A DNA stretch of 64,000 nt, taken from assembly GCF_026213295.1 (NCBI RefSeq), contig NC_079413.1:19569378-19633377 (forward strand). Reading direction: 5' to 3'. The position numbers and the translations under genes were made by a program. Of the stretch, positions 11,343-21,912 are shown piece after piece. The stretch's first letter is position 1, and every line of letters starts with the position of its first letter. Below the pieces are notes generated by a model that did not search any database, was not told the DNA's origin, and saw only the letters and a list, made by a program, of their open reading frames with translations. The stretch comes from Gadus chalcogrammus (lineage: Eukaryota; Chordata; Actinopteri; Gadiformes; Gadidae).

Positions 11343-11734
11343 GTGAGTTCTTTCAAATCTCAATCAGATGTGTAGCATGAAATATAAGGCTTTTAATAAT
11401 TTAGTCATCCTTACTGGAGGCTACAATTAACATGCATCATAGGTCATACACATTACTTTGTCTTCAGGTACTGCACTTACGGGAGGAGATGGCTACATCT
11501 TAATTTACACTGCCATAGTACACTGCTAAACAGTACTGTAACATGGATTTGTATCAGGCTATGAAGTCATTTAAAGCATAACTTTTCAGGGGGACATGCT
11601 CTCTATCAGGAGGTGGTGGTGTGGACAGCTGTTGGAGACCTTTATGCTTGAAAGGTTTATATACTGTGTCCATGTTGCTATTTACTTATTTTTTGTGCTC
11701 ACGAAGATCGTAGCCAATACACTTGTCTCTCTGT

Positions 11735-12105
11735 CTCTAGCCCTGCAGAACTAGCTGGCTCCTTCTCACACTCTCCATCTCCCCATCTCAGTCACACCTT
11801 CCAATCACTAAGCAGTGAAAGGTATTACATACTATGTCCATACTTTTCTATTTACGTATATTCTCTCTTGCTCTTTCTCAGACTTTTGATCGATCAGTGA
11901 TTGCCTTTTTGTTTAATGGTGTGGGTAGTGTTGGTCTGGGCTTGTGTGATTGAATTGAAGGTTGATTATAATCCCTGTTTCTCTCCCTCTCTCTCGCTCT
12001 CCTTCACTCTTTTTCGGCTCTCTCGCTCTCTCTAGCCCTGCAGGACTAGCTGGCACACCAAGCTCACCCTCTCCATCTCCCCATCTCAGTCACACGCTCC
12101 AATCT
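11735..12105. repeat. Imperfect duplication of an exon start and its intron
   Basis: Sequence from tctctagCCCTGCAGAACTAGC at 11736 recurs at 12031 as tctctagCCCTGCAGGACTAGC. Both continue through TCTCCATCTCCCCATCTCAG. The preceding pyrimidine-rich introns share AAAGG and TATGTCCATactt blocks (near 11652 and 11818). This is a local tandem duplication of roughly 295 bp that doubles a splice acceptor. Confidence 0.65.
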
Positions 12106-12471
12106 GGCAAAACAGAGGACAGGCCATTCTTACCACCCGAAGTCCTTCAGCAATTTGTACAAGAGACGCTGAGACTGGACATGGCGATGCTTGGCGTGTT
12201 CAACAGGGTTTCAAACACATTCCGAGAACTAATCAAGCCTCTCCATCCTTCCATATATATAAATGACAGTTTGGCAGGGGACATTAAGCTTAATAAAGAC
12301 AATCTCATATACATAACGGTTAGAAAGATTTACAACAATGCAGGCTGTGGCAGTGGCCTTGCGCTACGCCTCAAAGGCTTCTCAAAAAAGAAGAATTGGC
12401 CAAGCGCACCTCTGGTACTGAGGCACGTTGCATATGGCAGGTTTGTCATAAAAGATGTCTGCCTAGCATAA
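12034..12471 (+). CDS. Unidentified terminal exon (possible F-box-like start)
   Basis: An exon begins after a pyrimidine-rich tract ending tctctctag and stays open to TAA at 12469-12471. It reads SPAGLAGTPSSPSPSP, then FLPPEVLQQFVQETLRLDMAML with RVSNTFRELIKPLHPSIYINDSL, and ends GRFVIKDVCLA. The helical segment after a Pro-Pro start resembles an F-box-like leader, but I cannot confirm this. No Met starts the protein here, so it needs upstream exons, which were not found. It could belong with the Ulp1 fragments just upstream. It may be a decayed multicopy gene. Confidence 0.4.
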   Translation, partial: SPAGLAGTPSSPSPSPHLSHTLQSGKTEDRPFLPPEVLQQFVQETLRLDMAMLGVFNRVSNTFRELIKPLHPSIYINDSLAGDIKLNKDNLIYITVRKIYNNAGCGSGLALRLKGFSKKKNWPSAPLVLRHVAYGRFVIKDVCLA

Positions 12472-13251
12472 TGTTCTTTTATTACTCCTTTTTCGTTTTA
12501 TATGGGACGTCATTTTTTGCAATCCCTTTCATTTGTAAATGTACATACTACTGTAGTAAATGTATCTGCCCAGAAATGCTGGTATTTTATTACTCCTTTC
12601 TTTTTTGTTTTTGTGACAAATGCTATACGATGTATAACATACATTTGTGCCTACGATGTATGTTGTAAGGTTAATTGTTAGAGCAATTACTGTATTTTGT
12701 CTTTATTGAAAACATTCAGTGGGAAAAGTAAGTGAACACTTGGAGTCAAATGGTCTACTGTTTGAGCCTTCATAGTGTCTGGTGGTAACTGGATTTGAAC
12801 TGCATAATGTCCCAAGTGTTATTTTAATCTATTCATTATTTAATTTGGGCATATTCTTAAACAACTATATCAAACATCTCACTTATACCTAATACCCTAC
12901 CTATACTAACCCAGAAGATAATGAACATGAGATCATGGAGCCTCCCTGTAATGATCGTTTTGCATCAAGTTTGATGCAAAGTTTGGGCCGAGATCCGACA
13001 CATAAATGTAAGCTAACATTCTGTAGGCCTAGCTGGCTAACGTACCCGTATTACAAGATCGAAGAAGAAGGGGGCGCTAACGTCAGTTCTATACTGCCCA
13101 TACTACTAGATCGACGAAGAAGAACTGGGCGTTCCAGCCTGCGTAAACGAGAACGCCGGGGGGGCGTTTTAGTCTGCGTGAACGAGAACGCCCACGACAC
13201 GGGAACGCCCATTTGTGTCTGTGTCTGTCTCAGATGATATTGGTGTGTGTA

Positions 13252-13282
<31 letters not shown>

Positions 13283-13334
13283 GGAATATAAATATTCCAT
13301 GTTATGTGCTTAATTTAAGGCGTTTATGCTGCAG
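12472..13334. other. No gene recognised
   Basis: AT-rich 3' sequence gives way at about 13040-13200 to a stretch with two related units (gatcgaagaagaag and gatcgacgaagaag; gaacgcc repeated three times). A (GA)n microsatellite follows at 13253-13282. One exon-like run at 12935-13007 ends at gtaagc, but nothing supports its translation. Confidence 0.45.
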
Positions 13335-14157
13335 CCAAGAAAGCCTTGTGAGAACTGGGCGGAAAAAATTGTAGCCATGGGTGCAGACGGTGCAGCTGTC
13401 AATCTGGGACACAGAGGTGGAGTGATAGCCCTCCTTCAAGCAGAGATTGGGTCCTTCATTGTCTCATTCCACTGCATGCCACACAGGTAGGTTCCCTTTT
13501 ACCATATCTGCCATACATATTCATTCTCCAAAGTGTAATTACAATTTAAAACAAATATATCTATTTTCTGTAAAGATTGGAGCTAGGGATGTTGAGGGTG
13601 CAAAGAGAGGTCTCCATGATTGGGCAGGTGTATGACCTGTTGCACCTCATCTGGAAAACATACCACCTAACCCCTAAATCAATGAGGGAACTCAAAGCAC
13701 TTGGAGCTGAACAGTCACAGTGAATGCACCGAGTGGAGTGAAAGGGACCAGGTGGCTGCCCCATGTGTCCCGGAGTTTGAGGACCTTCCTAAAACCAGGG
13801 AAGGATGGTAATTCCCCTGGCCAGTTTACAGCCGTGTATGTGCACATGGAGCATCTGGCAGGTGCCTCGGCCAGTGCAGATAGCTGGCAGAGCAAAGAAG
13901 GTAAGTATTATCTTATCTCAGTGTTTTGTGTTGACATATATATCAATTATTGAAAACATTTTAACTTAACGTGTTTTATGAGTTGAGAAACAGAACTACA
14001 TATTTGCAGGTCAAAGTCAGCATGGAGGATGGGACATGTGGCATTTTGCCACTTCCTGTCAGACCTTTTCTCTTCCATCAGCAACTTCAGCCTGCAGCTT
14101 CAGAGAAACAATGTAATCCTACCTCAGGTAAAGAAGAGAGAAAAAGGAGGCCATAAC

Positions 14158-14240
14158 ATGTTCTGTAATTTACTTCAGTAGATTGTAGTTTATGTAGTAA
14201 ACTGTAGTAGTATATAATGTATTATACTGTAGTAATAAAA
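14158..14240. repeat. Dispersed AT-rich repeat (copy also at 62336)
   Basis: TTCTGTAATTTACTTCAGTA and the following GTAGTTTATGTAGTAAACTG recur almost unchanged at about 62336-62420. The unit is full of CTGTAGTA / TACTGTAG motifs. It lies in an intron of the ZNF862-like pseudogene. Confidence 0.7.
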
Positions 14241-15472
14241 CTGAATGTCCCCTTAACATGTTGCTTATATTAAGAATACAACTGTCTTCCCAGGCTGTTA
14301 GTGGCATCGAATCTCTCTTGGCTACCATAGAAGCTATGGCAGCTAGCCCCAAACCTGATGGTAAGCTGTCTGAGTTCCTTGCAGCCATGAAGAAGCAGCG
14401 CCAACAGAGAGGAGGAGAACCTGGGGCTGGGACGTTCAAGTATCAGGTACACAATATATACTCTATATAAAATCTAATGTATATTTCATGTTAATAAGAT
14501 GTACATAGCATTTTAATTTTGCATGCTTCACAGGAAGTCACGCTTTCTAAAGGTGAAGCTGCAGAGCTGGCAGAAGGTCAACCAATCAGCCAGTGTGCTC
14601 CCAGACTGCAAAGAGCCATTTTGCTGACCTGTGAGTCCACAGTGAAACACCTGAAAAATAGATTTAGCAGCCTACTTGGTGAGTTGTTGTATTTTAGCAT
14701 TATATCATAGGCACAATGACATGTTTAGAGCACTGTTGAGAGGCCTAGCCTTTTTCTGTCTGTCTTTTTCTGATAGAAGAGAACACAAAGGATGCACCAA
14801 CAGCCAAGGCAGTGAAGTGTTTCAATGTCTTCAGCCATGACTCTGGCCTGGCCAGATAATAGGCTGGAGCTCCTGAACCATGGTGTGGAAGAGGTGAACT
14901 TTCTCCTACAACACTTCTCCACTGTCCTGGACAGGTGATTTTTTCGTGTGCTATCATATTTATGTTGACATAATAAATTAAATCATGTTGATACAGACCT
15001 CCTTGTTCCTGCCATTCTTCCATCTCATGCCAGGAATGGCTGCAGCAAAGAAAAGGCCAAAGAGGAGTTCCAACTGATGAAAATGACGATAAACACGTCA
15101 TTCAAGGACAAAAGCTATCTTGGACTGTGGCAAGTCATGACGACAAAAGAGCCCTACTGCTCAGACTTTGCGGTAGGCTCTGTTATCTGTAGTATCAAAA
15201 ATTACATGATCATTGTCACTGTTGACTTGGTGATTTGGAAAGTTGGTTTGATCACCACACTTCGTCTTTTGCAGAATATCCTACACCTGGTCCAAATCAT
15301 GCTGGTGCTCCCAATCTCTTCAGCAGTCTGTGAAAGAGGCTTCTCGTCAGTAAACAGAATCAAGTCAGATGTTAGATCAAGCCTGCATACTGAAACTGTT
15401 GAGGACCTAATCCGTATTAGTGTTGAGGGGCCACAACTGGAGGACTATGATGCCAGGCAGGATGTTAAGCAG

Positions 15473-16210
15473 TAGTGGTGCAACTGTTCACGGGTTTCCC
15501 GTGATCCGTACGGATCAACCATCACGGTTCGGGACGCAAGTGATCCGCGGATCGGCTGATTAAAAAAAAAAGTTGTGCGTTGACGTGATCAGCGCATGTT
15601 TAGAGGACAATTCCGGTATTAACAACATCATCAAGTATCGTAGCGAAATACAGTTTCTGTTGTGTTTTATTTGGCGTTCCGTAAATCCCATTGAAACGTA
15701 AACCGGAACCGGAACCAGACGTCTTTAGGTTTGGTTGTAGTCTTTTCGCGTATCAACAGTAGGGCTAGAACCGACCGAGTCTCCCAAACGAAATCAATGG
15801 ATTTACAAAATGCCAAATAAAACCCCAAACTAAAAAAAAGAAGATAAGGATGTCTGCATTGCCTTGGGAGAGTGTAGACTCTAAACTCCCCAGGCAATGC
15901 AGACATCCTGAATTGTAAATCCAGGGTTAGGGATTATTTACTATCCTAACCATGTTAAAAAGAAGAAGGAATAATGCCTCAAATTGCAAATTTTTTAAAT
16001 ATTGACCATGCTTAAAGGAAGCAGGATTATTGCCTAATTTTTCACTTTATTCTGTTTTTACACAGTTATTTTATTTTAAATTTGACTTTTTATTTAAAGT
16101 CACATTTGTCTCGTTATCTTTATTGTTGTTGATCCGAAAATGATCCGACCCGTGACTCAAAAACCGTGACCCGATCCGAACCGTGAGCTTTGTGATCCGT
16201 TGCACCCCTA
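15473..16210. mobile_element. hAT-type MITE inside the ZNF862-like last exon
   Basis: This 738-bp non-autonomous element begins TAGTGGTGCAAC and ends GTTGCACCCCTA. It is flanked by a perfect 8-bp duplication TTAAGCAG (15465-15472 and 16211-16218). Subterminal sequence is rich in GATCCG / CGGATC and ACGGTTCGG motifs in inverted arrangement. A separate near-perfect hairpin at about 15848-15911 pairs AGGATGTCTGCATTGCC with its complement. No coding capacity was found. Confidence 0.92.
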
Positions 16211-16864
16211 TTAAGCAGTGGTTCTCCCAGGGTAAGAGGAGCAGAAGGCCTAACTATATGAGCTGGTCCCTAGAATGAGATGAATTGCAGGGAAGAAATG
16301 AATGCTGCTTAGTTCAAGTTCAGTTTGAATTAATGAGCTTTAAGTTTATAAGTTATTTATTACGTAGTTTTTAAGTTACCAGTAAGTTCGATGTTCAGAA
16401 TGTTATGTTCAATATATGTTTAATACAATGTAACAGTATTTTTGTACTGCGGCTCATGCAGGGAAGCTTGAATTCAGATTAAAATATTTTGCAAACATCA
16501 AGTTTGGGTCATTGTCAATCTTTAACTTTCATCAAGATAACACATTAATAACACGCTATACAAAGGAAAATATGGTGCTACCTAATTTGTTTTGGTGCTA
16601 CTAAATGAAAAGCTAGGTGGCACCTGTGTATGTGCTTGTGTGTGTGCTCCTGTGTGTAGCTCATCTGTGGGGTTACTTAAAGGTTTTTTGCCAGAAATAC
16701 CAGCCTGTTAACATGATCAGGTTTCAGAGATGAGCGCAAGCAGGTAACTATATTTCCGCTTGTGCTAAATACTCGCTCTGAAGAGGAACTTGTGGCAGGA
16801 ATACACAAGTATTTCCTGGCCAAATGTGAAAGACGTGGGTACATCCTTTTGGCATCTCTCCACC

Positions 16865-18234
16865 CAACCCTGTCTCGTCAAAATTACGTTCCCATAGAAC
16901 TATTCGGCATTCTCAATTACGTTTGTCATAAAACGTATTTTGTCCGCGATTACGTTTTATTGAACGTATTGCAAATACGTTCGTCCTCAGCCTATTTTTT
17001 GCCATTCATTAACCTCTAGGATTATGTTTGGTTGAAACGTATCCCAGATAGGTTAAATGTCAACGTATAGCACATTATTGTCATTAAGGCATATCTCCCT
17101 TTCAGGGAACGTTTCATTTAACGTATTTTGTCTGAAAAACGTATCTTGGCTGTGGATACGTGTTATTGAACATATCGCAAATACGTTCGTTGTCAACCTA
17201 TTTTTTGCCATTCATTTACCTCTAGGATTATGTTTGGTTGAAACGTATTCCAAATATGTTAAATGTCAACGTATAGCACATTATTGTCATTAAGGCATAT
17301 TTCCCTTTCGGGAAACGTTTCATTTAACGTTATTTTGTCCCTGATTACGTCTTATATTGCAAATAGGTTCGTTCTCAACATTTTTGTTGTTATTTATTTA
17401 AGCTACCTCTTGGATTACAGGCTACATTTAATTGAAACGTATCCTTAATAGGCTACGTTAAATTTCGATAACACATTATTGTCAGCATATAGGCATAGGT
17501 CTACCTCTCGGGGAAGCGTACGTTTGATTGTAATGTTAATAGTCCAACGTTATATCAACATGTCACAAGAGGAGAAATTAGCTGCTGACGGGGTAACTGT
17601 AGGAGCGGGGGTTGCTTTGTTGATTTCTATATCTAGGGCTATAGCTGCGGTCAAAGCGGGAAGTGTGCATTGTCTGGGCGGCTGCCTGAACTGAGCTGCA
17701 GGAAATTATGTTCACACGTTTCTTCATTCATTCATGAAGGCTATACCGGTGAACGGTGACGTCAGACTCACGCCCACCTACAAACCAATCAATGTCCAGT
17801 ATCAGCCTGTCCTCTCGGAAAATACGACCACGTTGGTTTGTTCCGCCAAAGATTACGACCCATTGGAATTTATCCAAAACGAGCGAACGAGGCCCTCTAC
17901 ATGTGCGGGGAACCCTTTCTCATCAAAATTACGTTCCCAGAGAACTATTCGGCATTCTCAATTACATTTGTCTAAAAAACGTTTTTTGTCCGTGATTACG
18001 TTTTATTGAACATATTGTAATGACCTCGCCGGTGACATAACGATGTCGAGTCATTAGTAATTGAAGGAACTTTTAATGGACCAAAACCAGGTCACTGAAA
18101 CCCGTAACCAACGGCAGAAATCCCACCCAAAACAAACCCCGGTTACCCCGGCAACCCCCAACACGGTCTCACTCACGTGCAGGCCCCCACCCTCGTGTTC
18201 TTCCAAGGCCCTCCCCCAGCTGACCTAATGATTC
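16865..18234 (+). repeat. Left arm of the foldback
   Basis: This 1.37-kb arm is mirrored at 21913-23288. It contains about three diverged 200-bp subunits, each with GATTATGTTTGGTTGAAACG or a variant, starting near 17020, 17225 and 17413. The terminal block (AATTACGTTCCCA, GAACTATTCGGCATTCTCAA) recurs near 17927 at the arm's inner end. The final part, 18010-18234, contains CGATGTCGAGTCATTAG and is GC-rich (ccccggttaccccgg). Confidence 0.93.
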
Positions 18235-18238
18235 CCCC

Positions 18239-18330
18239 CCACACACACACACACAAGCACACACAAGCACACACACGCACGCACAGACACACAGACACAG
18301 ACACACACACACACGCACACACGCACACGG
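18239..18330. repeat. (CA)n microsatellite
   Basis: An imperfect CA tract with GC and GA interruptions starts at the inner edge of the foldback's left arm. Confidence 0.9.
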
Positions 18331-18564
18331 TGCATTTCGCTGCTAAAACAACAACAAAAAAATATTCCCTCAAATAGTATTACTTTCAAAACGTTGGCCA
18401 AAATGGCCATTAATATCATTTTTTATTTGGGATGCTTCTAGGACATTTCGGGTGGATTTTGAACGGTATGTGGGGGGCACGTTTTTTGCAGGACCTGGCA
18501 ACCCTGCGCTGTTGCCCGAGATCTGGATCCACCCCGGTCTCCTTTTGACCTTTTGACCCCAGAC

Positions 18565-19150
18565 TTCTGGGGGAATAGCTGAATCAATTCATTAGTCAAT
18601 CAGAAGCATGTAAATATCTTCACAGTGGCGTAAGAGGACGAACAAGGTGTCCTTCAACATCTACGCTTCCAGGCGATTGCAACGGTGCCACACATGAGCA
18701 TATTCGAACATGTTTAATGGTAGTAATTAGCTGTCGAAATTGGAGGCCTTAATCAATACTGAGCAGCTATTGATTTGCTTCCCGATAAAGATTAGTCACA
18801 AATGACATGTTATTTAGCATCTACACGTTGAGCTGAGTCCAATGACACCAAGAACGACACTCTAGCTAATGGTAACATGTATTTTACATGGTACACCTAG
18901 GTCTAGGACATGATCTTGGTGTAGCAAGAGGCCGAGCTTGATCTCATTGGACTCAGCTTAACGTGTAGATGCTAATTAACATGTAATTTGTCAAAAATCT
19001 CCATCGGGAAGCAAATCTATAGCTGGTCATTATTGATAATGTGTGGCACTGTTGCAATCGTCTCGAAACGTAGATGTCAAAGGACACCTTGTTTGCTCTG
19101 TTGCACCACCGGGAAGATATTTTCATACTTCTAATGGATTGATTCATATT
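18565..19150. repeat. Nested hairpin in the left loop of the foldback
   Basis: Two diverged arms of about 270 bp fold about a centre near 18880. Pairs include TTGGACTCAGCT-type sequence (18830 and 18950), TTTGCTTCCCGAT with ATCGGGAAGCAAAT, and AACAAGGTGTCCTT (about 18643) with AAGGACACCTTGTTT (about 19079). It lies only in the left loop, with no matching copy in the right loop. Confidence 0.8.
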
Positions 19151-19310
19151 TTAAGGTTCTCGGAGTGAGACTTTAAGTGGCTGCAGCAGAAGTGTTGAGA
19201 CGAAAGATGATATCAAGAGATTTATAGAATATTCCCATTCACATTATGATTCTTCGTCGTAACATCCGACCAAACATCCTTTACATTCACAGAGCAAAGA
19301 TTATGAAAGT

Positions 19311-20712
19311 CCAGGCTCAGCAAGTGCTCCATCTCGTTGCACCTGCACCCAGCGGCTCGCTTGCAAGATTTTGGCCTGAAGTTCTTCCCAGACCTATACC
19401 CTAACAGTCCAATATGCATATCTGAGAATCAGGCCTCTCTTCAATAATGACAAAATGTAATGAGAGAAATACAGATTCACTTTTTGTTATCTCATAAGCG
19501 GCATGGTGCCGGCTCCTTTCGACCTTTTGACCCCAGACTTCAAAGAGGTGGCCACAGGCCAGCGCTGTCTACACACATTAAGCCACAAATGTACACCTCC
19601 ATCCTGCAAAAAATGGAGCCTAGAAACTAACCTCTGTCTTATGTACATTGACTGTACTGTTGGAGGTCACGCCCCTTTTCCAGCCTTTTCGAGATAGCTA
19701 GGGATGCTAAAATGTTTACACACATTTTCCGGGGCCCCGTGAACGACATATCCGAGATTTGGAGTTCTAGCCCTTAGAGAAAAAAAGCTTTCCCAAATGG
19801 AGTGTCATTTGGACAAAGCCCCTCAGAAGTGTAGCCTGCAAGACCTAATGGTTCAGAATGTGGTGGAAAAACAGTTTTTGAGATAGGAAGGTCCTACCGC
19901 CCTGAAATTTTAATAACTTATTCTAGGGCCTAACTGGGACTTCCGCACCGAAACTTGGCCCGGTCGGACCCCGAGGGCAGGAAGGGGGGGCCCTTCCTGC
20001 CCGAAACTTGGCCCGGTCAGACCCCGAGGGCAGGCCCCCCCTTCATGCCCTCGGGGACCGACCGGGCCAAGTTTCGGTGTGGAGGTCCCAGTCAGGCCCT
20101 AGAATAAGGTATTACAATTTCAGGGCGGTAGGACCTTCCCATCTCAAAAACTGTTTTTCCACCACATTCTGAACCATTAGGTCTTGCAGGATACACTTCT
20201 GAGGGGCTTTGTCCAAATGACACTCCATTTGGGAAAACTTTTTTTCTCTAAGGGCTAGAACTCCAAATCTCGGATATGTCGTTCACGGGCCCGCGGGAAA
20301 TGTGTGTAAACATTTTAGCATCCCTAGCTATCTCGAAAAGGTCGGCAAAGGGGCGTGACCTCCAACAGTACAGTAAATGTAAGACAGAGGTTAGTTTCTA
20401 GTCCCCATTTTTTGTGGGATGGAGGTGTACATTCGTGGCTAAAGGTGTGTAGACACAGCTGGCCTGTGGCCACGTTTTTGAAGTCGGGGGTCAAAAGGTC
20501 AAAAGGAGCCGGCACCACGCCGCTTATGAGATAACAAAAAGTTAATGTGTGTTTCTCTCATAACTTTTTGTCATTATTAAAGAGAGGCCTGATTCTCAGA
20601 TATGCATGTTGGATGGCTAGGGTGTAGGTCTGGGAAGAACTTCAGGCCAAAATCTTGCAAGCGAGCCGCTGGGTGAGTTGCAACGAGATGGAGCACTTGC
20701 TGAGTCATTTCC
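19311..20712. repeat. Inner 1.4-kb palindrome of the foldback
   Basis: Two arms of about 0.7 kb meet near 20010. Mirrored blocks include GCAAGTGCTCCATCTCGTTG (about 19319) with its complement near 20683, CCGGCTCCTTTCGACC with GGTCAAAAGGAGCCGG, and ACCAGG-free GC-rich centre blocks around CGAAACTTGGCCCGGTC. The centre (19980-20060) holds several overlapping copies of a GAGGGCAGG / CCTGCCCTC motif. Confidence 0.88.
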
Positions 20713-21912
20713 TGTAGTGCTGGAGCCACAGGTTGAAGCGTATGCGTCCTTTGAGACCCCCTTTGATATATAAGAGACGCTATACAGCTTACTTAAATGT
20801 TGTCGACTCAGTCACCTATTGCATCACTTCCTTTAGGGCTTCGGCCTCCTAATTGATCATTGTAGTAGGCTATAATTGAATGCCCTCTTTCATATATATA
20901 CCTCCACCACTGGGACGTGGCAACAATTCTCCAAATCCATATGGGGAGGGGGGGGATGCTTGTGGACAGTAGGGGTTTACCCTAGACATAAATAGGAAGT
21001 AAAATCAGGAGAAGGAATGACCTCTCACAAATATTTATTGAATAAATTGTTTCAAATAACCCTCCCTCGTTAAATGAGCTTGGTGTTTTGCTTTCAAAAA
21101 AAAGTTATAGAAGAAGTCTAAACTGCAGAAAATAAACACATCCAAGCTGCCTTTTAAGGATACCTTGGAATAACTGTCTATTTTTCAACGATCGGACCCT
21201 AGTTTACGACAAAAACAACCCAATTGACGGCAGCTCCTTTGCCGCGTGGTTTTTAGAGTTATTAGAGGGGCGGTCGATAGCAACCACCATAGCAACCATG
21301 ACGGTCAAGTGACTGGATTCAGCCCCGTTGAAAAAAATAGAATACCTCCCTACACACTCAGTAGTAGATTAATGATTTTTAAATTATTATTATGACCATG
21401 AAGTCTTTATTTGCATGGGTTTACATTTCGTTGTGTAGCATGGAAAAATCTGAGAAACACTCCCATTCAGAATGCATTGGTTTACACTTCGTTCTTTGGA
21501 GCACGGTTATTTTTATTGATTTATTTATTTTCCGTTTTTGAGGAGTTGAGGATTTTTCTGCAATAATCCAAAATCCAATGGAAAACCCGTTGGCTTTTTG
21601 TCAAGGGAACCGAGGGCGACGCTCACTTCCGGGTTTGCCAACATACGTCATCCCTCTCCACCACTCTATACTGTAAAAACACATGTTCAAGTTGAATGAT
21701 AATGCATGAATTTATTCTTTATTCTGCCATAGTAACATGGTAAATAAATGGCAAAAATAGGCTGAGAACGAATTCGTATTTACGATATTGTAGCGACCCT
21801 GGGACAATTAAATTGTTTGTGTGTTATGTGTTGCATTGTATTTCGTTGTCCGTTATGCCAGTTGTTCTGTGTGCATGTATTGTAATGTTCTTCTTGTCAA
21901 TCAGTGTGAGGG
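20713..21912. other. Right loop of the foldback, no gene
   Basis: Unique AT-rich sequence between the inner palindrome and the right arm. Near 21720-21800 it contains AAATGGCAAAAATAGGCTGA and AACGAATTCGTATTTACG, which resemble subunits of the arms. This suggests more arm-like material was once present. No coding frame or transposase motif was seen. Confidence 0.6.

Larger units (their letters stand above)
13335..16278 (+). pseudogene. ZNF862-like hAT-derived gene, multi-exon, decayed and MITE-interrupted
   Basis: Eight exon-like blocks with GT-AG borders follow the ZNF862 family order: 13335-13486 (MGADGAAVNLGHRGGV), about 13577-13900 (TRWLPHVSRSL), 14010-14127 (VAFCHFLSDLFSSIS), 14294-14446, 14534-14678, 14777-14934, 15034-15172 and 15275 onward. 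The last encodes the hAT dimerisation segment LPISSAVCERGFSSVNRIK. The N-terminal zinc fingers are missing. Lesions include a frame change near 13710, before VNAPSGVKGTRW, and another in the 14777 block. The last exon is split by a MITE at 15473. The old coding end resumes after it as WFSQGKRSRRPNYMSW and stops at TGA 16276. ZNF862 is a host gene tamed from a hAT transposase; fish carry many copies. This one is not functional as read. Confidence 0.8.

Noticed and set aside
17734..18009. 91- and 79-codon frames in the foldback left arm, mirrored at 22139-22414
   Set aside because: Identical mirror-image frames follow from the inverted repeat; no motif, no codon-level conservation, and the arms are non-coding subunits.
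19503..19697. 64-codon frame, mirrored at 20324-20518 on the other strand
   Set aside because: It lies in the inner palindrome; same artefact of inverted duplication.
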